Part shown: piece after piece, positions 1 through 9,304 of the stretch
How positions within the stretch are numbered: the stretch's first letter is position 1
Layout of the letters: every line of letters begins with the position of its first letter
Assembly (NCBI RefSeq): GCF_001721645.1
Contig: NZ_CP017141.1
Coordinates: 4,836,001 to 4,900,000 of the forward strand
Length of the DNA: 64,000 bases
Reading direction: 5' to 3'
DNA from: Pedobacter steynii
GTDB taxonomy: Bacteria; Bacteroidota; Bacteroidia; Sphingobacteriales; Sphingobacteriaceae
The notes under the pieces: generated by a model
Databases searched by the model: none
What the model saw: the letters and a program-made list of their open reading frames with translations, nothing else
What the model was told of the DNA's origin: nothing
Program-made: the position numbers and the translations under genes

Positions 1-32
1 ATTTTTTGCACCATTACTAAACACTGTTCACT

Positions 33-1406
33 ATGTACACATCATTTATTAAGCCATTTTTCGCCTTCGTTTTCTGTGTGTTGGCGTTATGGAGACCTCA
101 GGTAGCGCTGGGGCAAAACCCACAGCTGGATGAATACATCTCTTTTGCCTTTGCGCAAAATCAGGGATTAAAGCAGCAACAATTCGACCTGGAAAAGTCA
201 ATGTTTGCTTTGAAAGAAGCAAAAGCCTTGTATATGCCAACAATAAGCATGTTGGGTAGCTATACAAAAGCGGATGGAGGTCGTACAATCGATGTTCCGG
301 TTGGAGATCTGGTTAATCCGGTTTACGCAGCATTAAATGAATTAACAGCTTCCAATAAATATCCTCAGCTTCCCAACCAATCTTTCCTGCTAAACCCTGA
401 TAATTTTTATGATGTAAAATTGAGAACTTCTCTTTCTTTGATCAATGCAGAGATCCGTTACAATAAATTGATTAAACAACAACTCATCAGCAGTCAGCAA
501 GCCGCATTGAATGTATATAAAAGAGCCCTGGTAAAAGACATTAAAACAGCTTATTATCATTATTATCAGGCTTTGCAGGGAGTGGAAGCCTATCAAAGCG
601 CCTTATTACTCATCGCCGAGAACATCAGGGTAAATACCAGCCTCCTGAAAAACGGGGTTAGAAATGGAACTGCTCTGCTTCGTGCGCAAACGGAACAACA
701 GAAAACAAATGCTGCATTAATCAATGCGCAGCGCAATGTAGGAAATGCAAAAGCTTACTTTAACTTTTTACTCAACCGTTCGCTAAAAGATTCCATCATT
801 ACTGCGCCTATGCCTGCAGTGATGGCAGAACCGGATACGCTAACTGGCATTGCCGGCCGTGAGGAGTTGAAACAATTACAGGCATTGAAGGAAGTAAATA
901 CCCTGGATTATAAATTGCAACGTTCAAGCATCATTCCCAAACTGAATACTTTTCTCGACCTGGGGTCACAGGGAATGGATTTCAAGGTCAACGATAAAAC
1001 TAGGTATTACCTATGGGGTGTAAACCTGCAATGGGATATCTTTACGGGTGGGAAGAACAAATTCCGTGCAGCACAGGCGCAATCAGGACTTAAGGTCACT
1101 CAGGCCAGACTGGATGAAGCAGAGCAGTCACTCCGCCTACAGCTGCTTCAATCCTATAACAATTACAATTCAGCTAAAGCGGCCTGTGTAAGCGCAATTT
1201 CAGGACTGACATTGGCGTCAAAATATTATAAAGATCAGCTTAAAGCCTACCATGCTGGTCAGTTGCTATACCTGGAACTGATAGATGCGCAGGACCAGTT
1301 GACGAATGCCCGCCTGCGAATGGCCGATACTCAGGCAGACCTGCAAATCACCCTTGCCGAACTGGAACGCGACCAGGCCACTTATCCAATTCATAACCCT
1401 CACTAA
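33..1406 (+). CDS. TolC-family outer-membrane efflux protein
   Basis: Outer-membrane channel of a tripartite RND efflux system, expected to form a trimeric beta-barrel with a periplasmic alpha-helical tunnel. The 457-residue product starts with a signal peptide (hydrophobic FFAFVFCVLAL, likely cleavage after ALG). The rest is long amphipathic helices rich in Gln, Ala and Leu, with the internal two-fold pseudo-repeat typical of OEP/TolC proteins; one example is the stretch around LRAQTEQQKTNAALINAQ. It is followed 11 bp later by the adaptor and then the pump, so the three form one operon. Substrate cannot be told from sequence. Any regulator of the operon would lie left of the window. Confidence 0.93.
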   Translation: MYTSFIKPFFAFVFCVLALWRPQVALGQNPQLDEYISFAFAQNQGLKQQQFDLEKSMFALKEAKALYMPTISMLGSYTKADGGRTIDVPVGDLVNPVYAALNELTASNKYPQLPNQSFLLNPDNFYDVKLRTSLSLINAEIRYNKLIKQQLISSQQAALNVYKRALVKDIKTAYYHYYQALQGVEAYQSALLLIAENIRVNTSLLKNGVRNGTALLRAQTEQQKTNAALINAQRNVGNAKAYFNFLLNRSLKDSIITAPMPAVMAEPDTLTGIAGREELKQLQALKEVNTLDYKLQRSSIIPKLNTFLDLGSQGMDFKVNDKTRYYLWGVNLQWDIFTGGKNKFRAAQAQSGLKVTQARLDEAEQSLRLQLLQSYNNYNSAKAACVSAISGLTLASKYYKDQLKAYHAGQLLYLELIDAQDQLTNARLRMADTQADLQITLAELERDQATYPIHNPH

Positions 1407-1417
1407 AATTCATAGAC

Positions 1418-2494
1418 ATGAAAGCCATTCATTATGTAGCGATATTGCTGTGTACACCACTTTTTTACGCTTGCAATAGCTCAAAACAGGTTGATCAGAA
1501 ATCAACCGCTAAAGACACCATTCCCGTTCAGGTCATCGCACTTAACCAGGAACACCACAACGCGCCCGTTACCGTATCGGGCGAATTTACAACCGATGAT
1601 GAAGTCGTATTATCCTTCAAAACCGGTGGAATCATCAATAGTCTACTTGTCAAAGAAGGTGATCCGGTAAAGAGAGGTCAGCTTTTGGCTACTTTAAACC
1701 TGACCGAAATCAATGCACAGGTGCAACAAGCCCAGTTAAACCGGGAAAAAGCAAAGCGTGATTACCAGCGTACCAAAAACCTGTACACGGATAGTGTAGC
1801 TACACTGGAGCAATTGCAGAACAGCAAAACCGCACTTCAACTGGCAGAACAACAATTAAACCTCGTTGCTTTTAACAGAAAATATTCAGAGATCCATGCC
1901 CCTCAGGATGGTTATATCCTTAAAAAACTGGCGGATGCAGGACAACAGGTGGCACCGGGAACAGCGGTATTGCAAACCAATGGTGCGCAATCCGGAAAAT
2001 GGTTACTGAAAGTAGGGATCAGTGATCAGGAATGGGCATTGTTGAAACTGAACGATCCGGCAAGAATAGAAACAGCGGCCTTACCAGGACAGTTTCTGGA
2101 AGGAGTGTTGAGCCGTAAATCCGAAGGGGTAGACGCGGCTACTGGTACCTTCACGGCTCATATTACCCTAACCGGTAAAAAAACACAATCCATTGCTTCC
2201 GGAATGTTTGGAAAAGCGACGATCAATCCTTCCAGAAATGCGGAACATAAAGGGATTTGGAAAATACCTTATGAAGCATTGCTGGATGGAGATGGCAATA
2301 CGGGCTATGTATTTATTACCAATGATGATAAGATAGCGAAGAAAGTGAAAGTAACCATTGCCGGAATCGAAGACCATACGGTTACCATTATCGATGGTTT
2401 ACAGGAAGCGAAAGGTTTAATCGTTTCCGGATCTGCCTACCTGACAGACCAAAGTGCAATCACTATCCATTCACCATTAAAGGAGAAAAAATGA
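1418..2494 (+). CDS. RND efflux periplasmic adaptor (HlyD/MFP family) lipoprotein
   Basis: Membrane-fusion protein linking the inner-membrane pump to the TolC-like channel. The 358-residue product has a lipoprotein signal ending in LFYAC, so Cys19 is the probable lipidation site. Then come a first lipoyl half-motif (residues about 60-90, GGIINSLLVKEGDPVKRGQ), a helical hairpin (about 95-145), the second lipoyl half (HAPQDGYILKKLADAGQQV) and beta-barrel/membrane-proximal domains. Its last four bases overlap the start of the pump gene (ATGA), indicating translational coupling. Family assignment is firm; substrate is unknown. Confidence 0.93.
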   Translation: MKAIHYVAILLCTPLFYACNSSKQVDQKSTAKDTIPVQVIALNQEHHNAPVTVSGEFTTDDEVVLSFKTGGIINSLLVKEGDPVKRGQLLATLNLTEINAQVQQAQLNREKAKRDYQRTKNLYTDSVATLEQLQNSKTALQLAEQQLNLVAFNRKYSEIHAPQDGYILKKLADAGQQVAPGTAVLQTNGAQSGKWLLKVGISDQEWALLKLNDPARIETAALPGQFLEGVLSRKSEGVDAATGTFTAHITLTGKKTQSIASGMFGKATINPSRNAEHKGIWKIPYEALLDGDGNTGYVFITNDDKIAKKVKVTIAGIEDHTVTIIDGLQEAKGLIVSGSAYLTDQSAITIHSPLKEKK

Positions 2495-5400
2495 AAATAT
2501 CAGATTACGCAGTAAAGAACAGCCAGTTTACCCTGGTGATCTTTCTCATGATCATTGTATTGGGAATCACCACTATGTTCAATATGCCCCGCTCAGAAGA
2601 TCCGGAGATGCATGCGCCATTTTTCTCAGTCATCATTGTATATCCCGGAACAAGTCCAAGGGATATTGAAGACCGTGTGGTTACCCCATTGGAAAAGACG
2701 ATTTCCGGGTTGGATGATATCAAAAGAATCCGGACCAATATCTCCAATGGAGTGGCTGTACTAAGAGTAGAATATAAATATAGCAGCAATGTAGAAGCGA
2801 AATACCAGGAAATTGTAAGAGAGGTCAACAGCAAAAGACCGGAACTGCCCGCAGATATCTATAGCATAGAAGTTCAAAAACAACAGCCATCAGATGTCAA
2901 TGTGTTACAAGTGGCCCTGGTTTCGGAAAATGCAGCCCGTAACCTGATGCAATATTATGGGGAAAAACTTCAGGATGAACTGGAAAAGGTCGCTGCACTT
3001 AAAAAAGTATCCATCTTTGGTTTGCCCAGACAACAGGTACGGATAGAGCTGAACCTGGAAAAAATGGCACAAATGAATCTGCCACTCAGCGCAATCACTA
3101 ATAGTCTGCATAGTGAAATGGCCAGTATCCCGGGAGGAAGTATTGATGCCGCCCATCAGACCTTCAATATTGTAACCAACGAATACAGGACGTTAGAAGC
3201 TGTTCAGAACACCGTAGTATATGCTGCAGGAGGAAAAAACATTATTTTGAAAAATATAGCGAAGGTATATTATGGTTATGAAGAAGAAAAACACATCACC
3301 CGTTTAAATGGTCACCGCTGTTTATTTGTGACTGCCGCTCAGAAAGAGGGAGAGAACATCAGCAAAACACAAGGTGTCTATCTGCCGGTACTGGAAGCCT
3401 TCAAAAAGACCTTACCTGCTAATATAGACCTGGTGCAAAACTTTGATCAGGCAAATAATGTAAACAGACGGCTTTCCGGACTTGGACATGATTTTATCAT
3501 TGCTATTTTGCTGGTTGCCGTTACCTTATTGCCACTTGGGATCCGCCCGGCAGTGATTGTGATGATCTCCATTCCGCTTTCTCTGGCTATAGGAATAGTC
3601 CTGCTCCAGCTTTTTGGTTTTAACCTGAATCAATTGAGTATCGTCGGACTGGTTGTAGCCCTGGGTTTGCTGGTCGATGATAGTATTGTGGTGGTAGAGA
3701 ATATCGAACGCTGGATGCTCGAGGGGCATAGCAGGATGGAAGCTACTTTAAAAGCAACCAAACAAATCGGACTGGCCGTAGTCGGTTGTACCATTACGCT
3801 GATCATTGCCTTTATGCCATTGGTATTTTTACCGGAAGGTTCCGGCGACTTTATCCGGTCCTTACCTCTTGCGGTCATCTTTTGCGTGATGGCTTCCATG
3901 CTGGTTTCTTTAACCATTATCCCTTTCTTATCAAGCCGCCTGCTGCAAAACCATGTGGGAAATCCCGAAGGAAATTTTCTAATGCGTGGTTTGAAAAAAC
4001 TCATCCATGGAAGTTATGCCTTGTTACTAGATAAAGCACTTAAAAAACCTGTTTTTACCATTGTAATCGCTGTAGCATTGTTCGCAGGATCGATATTGCT
4101 GTTTAAAGTGATCGGTTTTAGCTTGTTCCCTGCCTCAGAGAAACCACAGTTCCTGCTCAACATCACTACGCCAAATCAATCCAATCTTTCTTATACGGAT
4201 AGCATTACCCGTGCTATTGAGAAAGAATTGAAAAAACAACCGGAAGTCAGGTATTTTTCATCCAATGTAGGAAAAGGAAATCCACGCATTTATTATAATG
4301 AGATTCCGGAGAACGACAGGAGCGATTTTGCGCAGTTATTTGTACAGCTGGATGAGGAAACTTCGCCAGATCAAAAACTCAGACTGATTCAGAAGCTACA
4401 GCAACACTGGGCACATTATCCGGGTGCGAAGATAGAGGTGAAAAACTTTCAGCAGGGGCCCCCAGTAATTGCTCCGGTAGAAGTCAGGCTTTTTGGAGAT
4501 AACCTGGATAGCTTACGTGCCTTGTCGATCAGAGTAGAAAAGCTCTTGCATGAAGTGCCGGGTAGTATGTACATCAATAATCCGGTAAGTCTGCTCAAAA
4601 GTGACATCCGTGTCGTGATGAATAAAGAAAAAGCGCAGTTATTGGGTGTCTCTACTTTAAATATCGATCAAACGGCCAGACTGGCGGTTACTGGACTGAG
4701 CATGGGAACATTTTATAACAATGATAATAAGAACGGTTATGGTGTGCTGCTCACCAGAACGAAGGAAGGACGACCGGGCATGGATGCGTTCCGAAATCTG
4801 TATGTAAACAACGCACAGGGAAATGCAGTTCCGGTAAACCAGATCGCGGAGCTGAAACTGGAAGCCTCACCAGCCGTGATTAACCATCAGGAAAAGAAAA
4901 GAGTAGTGTCGGTACAGGCACATGTACAGGAAGGTTTTCTGGTGAACAGGGTGATTGATGAGGTGGTGCTAAAAATGAATAAACTCAAACTTCCTCCCGG
5001 GTATAGCTATGAAATGGGAGGGGAAGTGGAGTCCAGAAACAATTCATTTGGCGGCTTTATGAGCATCATATTGGTCACGGTATTCCTGTTTATTGCAGTG
5101 CTGATCCTATTGTTTAAAACCTTTAAAAGCACATTAATCGTGTTATCTGTTATTCCTTTGGGAGTGGTGGGTGCGGCGGTAGCACTATGGATTACAGGTA
5201 ATTCGCTCTCCTTTGTAGCGATCATCGGTTTAATTGCACTGGCGGGAATTGAAGTAAAGAATACCATTTTACTGGTTGATTTCACGAATCAGTTGAGGCA
5301 ACAGGGAAAGAGTTTGCAGGAAGCAATCCGGGAAGCAGGTGAGGTCAGGTTTTTACCTATTGTTTTAACCTCGCTGACGGCTATCGGAGGACTAATCCCA

Positions 5401-5556
5401 ATTGCGATATCCACCAATCCTTTAATTGCACCACTGGCCATTGTGCTCATCGGAGGATTGATCAGCTCGACTTTATTGTCCAGAATTGTCACTCCGATCA
5501 TTTACGAGTTAATTCCACCGGCAATAGAGGTCAAAGAAGAAATAAAGAACGCCTAA
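2491..5556 (+). CDS. RND efflux inner-membrane pump (AcrB/HAE1-like)
   Basis: Proton-driven multidrug or heavy-metal type exporter of 1,021 residues, the usual RND length. It has TM1 near the N-terminus (residues 13-30), a large periplasmic loop, a TM block at about 335-500, a second periplasmic loop and a final TM block at about 865-1010. The TM4 proton-relay pair is visible as D396-D397 in GLLVDDSIVVVEN. The sequence resembles the hydrophobe/amphiphile (HAE) branch more than metal exporters, but this is a family impression only. It is translationally coupled to the adaptor and followed by a strong terminator, so it closes the operon. Confidence 0.94.
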   Translation: MKISDYAVKNSQFTLVIFLMIIVLGITTMFNMPRSEDPEMHAPFFSVIIVYPGTSPRDIEDRVVTPLEKTISGLDDIKRIRTNISNGVAVLRVEYKYSSNVEAKYQEIVREVNSKRPELPADIYSIEVQKQQPSDVNVLQVALVSENAARNLMQYYGEKLQDELEKVAALKKVSIFGLPRQQVRIELNLEKMAQMNLPLSAITNSLHSEMASIPGGSIDAAHQTFNIVTNEYRTLEAVQNTVVYAAGGKNIILKNIAKVYYGYEEEKHITRLNGHRCLFVTAAQKEGENISKTQGVYLPVLEAFKKTLPANIDLVQNFDQANNVNRRLSGLGHDFIIAILLVAVTLLPLGIRPAVIVMISIPLSLAIGIVLLQLFGFNLNQLSIVGLVVALGLLVDDSIVVVENIERWMLEGHSRMEATLKATKQIGLAVVGCTITLIIAFMPLVFLPEGSGDFIRSLPLAVIFCVMASMLVSLTIIPFLSSRLLQNHVGNPEGNFLMRGLKKLIHGSYALLLDKALKKPVFTIVIAVALFAGSILLFKVIGFSLFPASEKPQFLLNITTPNQSNLSYTDSITRAIEKELKKQPEVRYFSSNVGKGNPRIYYNEIPENDRSDFAQLFVQLDEETSPDQKLRLIQKLQQHWAHYPGAKIEVKNFQQGPPVIAPVEVRLFGDNLDSLRALSIRVEKLLHEVPGSMYINNPVSLLKSDIRVVMNKEKAQLLGVSTLNIDQTARLAVTGLSMGTFYNNDNKNGYGVLLTRTKEGRPGMDAFRNLYVNNAQGNAVPVNQIAELKLEASPAVINHQEKKRVVSVQAHVQEGFLVNRVIDEVVLKMNKLKLPPGYSYEMGGEVESRNNSFGGFMSIILVTVFLFIAVLILLFKTFKSTLIVLSVIPLGVVGAAVALWITGNSLSFVAIIGLIALAGIEVKNTILLVDFTNQLRQQGKSLQEAIREAGEVRFLPIVLTSLTAIGGLIPIAISTNPLIAPLAIVLIGGLISSTLLSRIVTPIIYELIPPAIEVKEEIKNA

Positions 5557-5578
5557 ATCCGATTTTATCTGATTGGGT

Positions 5579-5630
5579 AATCCCGTTTAAACACTGCTTT
5601 TAAGTGATGTTTAAACGGGATTATTCTTTT
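5579..5630 (+). terminator. Intrinsic terminator after the RND operon
   Basis: A perfect 15-bp inverted repeat (AATCCCGTTTAAACA at 5579-5593 and its complement at 5608-5622) with a 14-base loop lies 22 bp after the pump stop codon, followed by a short T-rich run. The stem includes TTTAAAC on both sides. It separates the efflux operon from the following kinase gene. Confidence 0.85.
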
Positions 5631-5674
5631 GCAGCTACAGTTAAATATTTTATGGAATTTGTATCTTGCGGTGT

Positions 5675-6673
5675 ATGAATATCTTTCCGACGCAATACTC
5701 TTTGCTCTCCGCCCAGGCCCTGAAAAATGTAATTGAACAAAAATACGGATTCCATGAAATGAGCTGTCGCTTGCTCATCCACAATGTAAGCGATACCTAT
5801 ATGCTGGAGAACCAGACTTCCAGATATATATTTAAAATCTATAGGGATGCACACCGAAAATTAGACGAAATCAAGGGAGAACTGGAACTGCTCAATATTT
5901 TGCAGGAAGGCAGTGCGAAAGTTGCTCATCCACTTAAAGATCTGGAGGGGAACGAAATCCAGTCTTTTAATGCGGCAGAAGGGATCCGATACGGCGTTTT
6001 ATTTTCTTATGCTTACGGTGAGGTCGTTGCGGATATGAATGAGGAGCAATTGGCACTCGTTGGTACCGAAATGGCAAAAATACATCAGATTACCGCAAAT
6101 CTGGAACTGAGTTACCCCAGAGGAGAGTTTAACCTTAATTCCATGCTGACCATACCTATGGAGACGATTAAGCCGGCGTTTATAGGATTAGATGAAGAAT
6201 ATGCTTACCTCCGGAAAGCAGTAAATATAGTTTCTAAAAAAATAGAACAAATGGACCTTTCTTCATTTGGCTACGGATATTGTCATTACGATTTCTTACC
6301 CAAGAATTTTCATTTTCAGGAAGATGGAACACTAACTTTTTTCGATTTTGATTTTGCCGGGAAAGGACATTTCGTAAATGACCTGGCTTCCTTTTATGCA
6401 CATTATTTCCTGCAGGTGCTTTTCAATAGAATGACTCAGGAAGAGGCAGACCGTGCATTTCAGGTGTTCATCACCAGTTATCGTAAGATCAGGCCCTTAT
6501 CAGAGGCAGAAATCAACGCCATTCCTTATTTCGGATTTGCCTGGTGGATCTTCTACTTCAAATTTCATTATGATCATTTTGAAGACTGGTCCAATTTCTT
6601 CTTCGGCCCTAAATTTATTAAAGAGCGAGTAGGATGGATTAAAAAGTGGATGGATTGGTATATTGTAAAATAA
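5675..6673 (+). CDS. Phosphotransferase, aminoglycoside phosphotransferase (APH) fold
   Basis: Small-molecule or protein kinase of the APH/choline kinase/SrkA-like superfamily, 332 residues. The catalytic loop is H204-Y-D206-F-L-P-K-N211 and the metal-binding motif is D224-F-D226. The C-terminus is rich in aromatics (FAWWIFYFKFHYDHFEDW), as often seen in the group. An upstream in-frame TTG at 5666 is possible, but ATG 5675 is the natural start and sits just after a TATCTTGC sequence resembling the -7 element. Followed by a GNAT gene 24 bp downstream. No evidence ties it to antibiotic resistance; the substrate is unknown. Confidence 0.85.
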   Translation: MNIFPTQYSLLSAQALKNVIEQKYGFHEMSCRLLIHNVSDTYMLENQTSRYIFKIYRDAHRKLDEIKGELELLNILQEGSAKVAHPLKDLEGNEIQSFNAAEGIRYGVLFSYAYGEVVADMNEEQLALVGTEMAKIHQITANLELSYPRGEFNLNSMLTIPMETIKPAFIGLDEEYAYLRKAVNIVSKKIEQMDLSSFGYGYCHYDFLPKNFHFQEDGTLTFFDFDFAGKGHFVNDLASFYAHYFLQVLFNRMTQEEADRAFQVFITSYRKIRPLSEAEINAIPYFGFAWWIFYFKFHYDHFEDWSNFFFGPKFIKERVGWIKKWMDWYIVK

Positions 6674-6697
6674 TTCAAGAATAGATACTAACGTTTT

Positions 6698-7483
6698 ATG
6701 AGCACAGAAGAAAATATGGATCCGGCAGAGCGGATTGTTGTCAATAACCTATTTGAGTTTTGGAACTTCGTTGGCCATCAATCCAACACCCTTTTAACCT
6801 CCCCCGATTTTAAGGCAATCCTGGTTAAGGGCACAGACTGGCCTAAAAGAATATTCGACCTCGGAATGGAGCAGCATCCTGATACCTCCGTATTTGAGAA
6901 ATTAGCCAATCATATCCAGGCCGGCGACCTGCCGAATATGCTGACCCTTACCGAAACCCTTGCGAAGCGCTACGAGAAACCTTTGTCTGCTGCGGGTTTT
7001 ACCCCCCGTGTGAAACAATTGGGAATGATGATCGATCTGTCAACCACAAGTTTCAATGAGGAAAGTGTGGCAGCTGTTCACTTTGAAGAAGTGCGGGATC
7101 AGGAGATGGCACATTTATTTGCTTTCATTGCTGCACAGTCCTTTAATTACAAGGTAGGTCCGGAAATGATAGGTGCATTGATCAACAAGGAGGACAAAGT
7201 CAGACTTTTTATTGCTTACCATGAAAACCAGCCTGCGGCGTGTGGATTGATTTTCTATGATGAGCAAGGTCATGCGGGTTTACATATGATCGGAACGCTA
7301 CCCGAGTCAAGGGGAAAAGGACTGGCTAAAAAAATCACTTTACACCTGCTTCAGGAATGCATTAATGATGGAAAAAAACTTTGTGTTTTACATGCCTCAC
7401 AAGCGGGGGAGTACGTTTATGTAAAGCTGGGATTTCTTGCTGTAAAAGATGTCATTACCTATCACATTACCCTAACACCATAA
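6698..7483 (+). CDS. GNAT family N-acetyltransferase
   Basis: 261-residue acetyltransferase with a long N-terminal extension (about 125 residues) and a C-terminal GNAT core. The acetyl-CoA loop is visible as GTLPESRGKGLAKK (the Q/RxxGxG/A type motif), followed by a helix and the late beta-strand region LGFLAVKDVITYHI. Similar two-part proteins in Bacteroidota modify small amines, but the acceptor cannot be inferred here. It lies between the APH-fold kinase and the cupin gene; short gaps (24 and 5 bp) suggest co-transcription of all three. Confidence 0.85.
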   Translation: MSTEENMDPAERIVVNNLFEFWNFVGHQSNTLLTSPDFKAILVKGTDWPKRIFDLGMEQHPDTSVFEKLANHIQAGDLPNMLTLTETLAKRYEKPLSAAGFTPRVKQLGMMIDLSTTSFNEESVAAVHFEEVRDQEMAHLFAFIAAQSFNYKVGPEMIGALINKEDKVRLFIAYHENQPAACGLIFYDEQGHAGLHMIGTLPESRGKGLAKKITLHLLQECINDGKKLCVLHASQAGEYVYVKLGFLAVKDVITYHITLTP

Positions 7484-7488
7484 ATACG

Positions 7489-7869
7489 ATGAACTCAGGA
7501 AATATCCCTTTTCAAAACACAGATTGGGAAAATATACCAGCCACCGAACATCAGGGCGAAACCGGAACCGCTTATTGGAAAACGATCAGCTATGGAGATT
7601 TACGGATCAGGGTAGTGGAATATTCAAAAGACTATAAAGCGGATCATTGGTGTACAAAAGGACACATCATCTATTGTATCGATGGAGAAATGATCAGCGA
7701 GCTTTCTGATGGAACCCAGCATAAATTAACAAAAGGAATGTCCTATCAGGTTTCAGATGAACGGAGTTCCCATCGTTCCATTTCCGAAAACGGAGTGAAA
7801 TTGTTTATTGTTGACGGTTCATTCCTGGCGCCAAAGAAAGAGCAGGATAACCACCAAACTGCCGGGTAA
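7489..7869 (+). CDS. Cupin-fold protein (DHCW-motif cupin family)
   Basis: 126-residue single-domain cupin. The motif ADHWCTKGHIIYCIDGEM (the His/Cys-containing strand pair), followed later by GMSYQVSDERSSHRS, matches the small Bacteroidota/Firmicutes cupins annotated as 'DHCW motif cupin fold protein'. No enzymatic role is established for that family. The frame is open back to 7381 inside the upstream acetyltransferase, but ATG 7489 is chosen because the extension overlaps coding sequence and the protein family starts near FQNTDWENIP. It is the last gene before a terminator. Confidence 0.8.
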   Translation: MNSGNIPFQNTDWENIPATEHQGETGTAYWKTISYGDLRIRVVEYSKDYKADHWCTKGHIIYCIDGEMISELSDGTQHKLTKGMSYQVSDERSSHRSISENGVKLFIVDGSFLAPKKEQDNHQTAG

Positions 7870-7886
7870 CACCGAGCCGGTCATGA

Positions 7887-7920
7887 AAATGAAACGGAAA
7901 GTAATCCGTTTCATTTTTTT
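7887..7920 (+). terminator. Intrinsic terminator
   Basis: Perfect 12-bp stem AAATGAAACGGA / TCCGTTTCATTT with a 6-base loop and a T tract, 18 bp after the cupin stop. It lies between convergent genes; the A-rich left side means it could also work for the minus-strand acetyltransferase. Confidence 0.85.
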
Positions 7921-7957
7921 CAAGATAAACATTCCGGTTTCAAGATAAACATTCCGG
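7918..7957. repeat. Two exact tandem copies of a 20-bp sequence
   Basis: The 20-mer TTTCAAGATAAACATTCCGG occurs twice without interruption, directly after the terminator and 10 bp before the 3' end of the minus-strand acetyltransferase. No coding or structural role is evident. It may be a replication-slippage product. Confidence 0.9.
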
Positions 7958-7966
7958 ACTATAGGT

Positions 7967-8683
7967 TTACAAGGATTTAAGCTGATTAAAAGCGATGTCT
8001 TTTCTTTTTACAAATCCCAGTCTTTCATATAAATTGATGGCTCTGGTATTGCTGTTCAACACATGCAAAAATGGTTTAGTCCCACGTTCAAACATATCAA
8101 GACAGGTTTTTAAAACCAATTGATAGGCCAAACCTTTACCGGTAAAATCAGGATGGGTACATACCGCACTCAATTCCGTGAAGGAATCCAGGCCAAGCCT
8201 TTCGCCCGACATAGAGATGAGTTTTCCATTCACACGGATGCCGTTATAATGCCCAAGAAGAGGGGTGTCTTTCGCAAAATATCCAGGCTGTACACTGGTA
8301 ATGAGCTCAAACATTTCTGCACGATCTTCTTCTTTTAAAGTAAGGATCTCTATCGACTCATCCAATGTAGAAACGCTCAACTCCGGACAAAACATCTGAA
8401 CACAATCCAGCTGATTTAACAATTGCCAGGAATCAGGGATCTTTGGAAGGTCACCAATCGCATACACAATTTCATTGGGTTTCATCCAGGCTTTCAGTTG
8501 TTCTAAAGGTTGTTCTGAATCAAGGTCAAAACCTATAAAAGGCAGGATTTGGGAGGGGTATCTTTTTGCGTATTCGTTGCCAAGCGCAAAACTGGCATGT
8601 TTACTGTTTAAGGCATTCCAGATGGGGCGGTCAAGCAGACTCACCTGATCTTGCACCTGATTTTCGTTTGTATCTGTATTCAT
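7967..8683 (-). CDS. GNAT family N-acetyltransferase
   Basis: 238 residues with a C-terminal GNAT domain. The acetyl-CoA motif region is CTHPDFTGKGLAYQLV, followed by FLHVLNSNTRAINLYERLGF, the classic motif B with N-x-x-A-x-x-x-Y-x-x-x-G-F. The N-terminal 100 residues are variable. The start codon overlaps the stop of the upstream MarR gene by one base (TAATG), so the two are translationally coupled and the acetyltransferase is probably under control of that MarR repressor. Acceptor substrate unknown. Confidence 0.88.
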   Translation of the reverse strand: MNTDTNENQVQDQVSLLDRPIWNALNSKHASFALGNEYAKRYPSQILPFIGFDLDSEQPLEQLKAWMKPNEIVYAIGDLPKIPDSWQLLNQLDCVQMFCPELSVSTLDESIEILTLKEEDRAEMFELITSVQPGYFAKDTPLLGHYNGIRVNGKLISMSGERLGLDSFTELSAVCTHPDFTGKGLAYQLVLKTCLDMFERGTKPFLHVLNSNTRAINLYERLGFVKRKDIAFNQLKSL

Positions 8684-9162
8684 TATTTTAAAGTATCATG
8701 AAATCTTCTGTAATATGATTTTTCATCTAAGGTTTGCTCAATGGCATCGAGTGTTTGAAGCAGCTGGTGTTGTTGTTCAAAAAGTTGCTGATTCAGCTGG
8801 CCAAGTTTTTCCCAGACCTTTTCAAAAGAAGGAAGGCTTTTTTTTCCTTTTGCGGATAAACGAAGCATCCGTTTCCGTTGGTCCTCAGGAGCAGTGATGG
8901 ATTCAATATATCCTTTCTTTTCCAATTCTTTTGCCAGGTGAATAATGGCAGGGTGGGTAAGGCTTAATTCTTCTGCAATGTCCATAATTCCAATCTGTTT
9001 TCTTCTGCTGATCAGATAAAAAATAGGGAAGTATTTGATGTCGAATTGTAATTCATACTCCTCATATATTTTTGATGCATCTCTGGATAAAGCATCGTGA
9101 AGCCTACGCATTCGGCTTCCAATGGCTAAAGCGCCCAGTTCATTGATGATGTTTTGTTTCAT
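8683..9162 (-). CDS. MarR family transcriptional regulator
   Basis: 159-residue winged-helix regulator. Recognition-region motifs are visible: IMDIAEELSLTHPAIIHLAKELEKKGYIE (helix-turn-helix, about residues 60-88) followed by the wing EDQRKRMLRLSAKGK. MarR proteins bind palindromes as dimers and respond to small ligands. A 24-bp near-perfect palindrome lies 4 bp upstream of the start codon, which fits autoregulation. First gene of a two-gene operon with the coupled GNAT gene. Confidence 0.92.
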   Translation of the reverse strand: MKQNIINELGALAIGSRMRRLHDALSRDASKIYEEYELQFDIKYFPIFYLISRRKQIGIMDIAEELSLTHPAIIHLAKELEKKGYIESITAPEDQRKRMLRLSAKGKKSLPSFEKVWEKLGQLNQQLFEQQHQLLQTLDAIEQTLDEKSYYRRFHDTLK

Positions 9163-9166
9163 ATAG

Positions 9167-9190
9167 GTAAGTATTTACGTAAATATTTAC
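9167..9190. promoter_or_regulatory. Palindromic operator, probable MarR binding site
   Basis: GTAAGTATTTACGTAAATATTTAC is a 24-bp palindrome with a single mismatched pair, centred on ACGT. It lies immediately 5' of the minus-strand MarR start codon. Its length, symmetry and position are those of a MarR-dimer operator; binding by this protein is an inference. Confidence 0.65.
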
Positions 9191-9304
9191 CAAATGTAAT
9201 TCCCTTATAGATAACCTCAAAATTAAAAATGCAATTCCGGGGAAATTATCGTAAATTAAACAGGTAAATGACAATACTTAACTGTGGTTTTTAAAGGAAT
9301 TGCA

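Noticed and set aside
5675..6673. Antibiotic resistance call for the APH-fold kinase
   Set aside because: Only the superfamily motifs are visible; many members are not drug-modifying, so no resistance function is claimed.
7381..7488. N-terminal extension of the cupin gene
   Set aside because: It would overlap 100 bp of acetyltransferase coding sequence and adds residues unlike the family; ATG 7489 is adequate.
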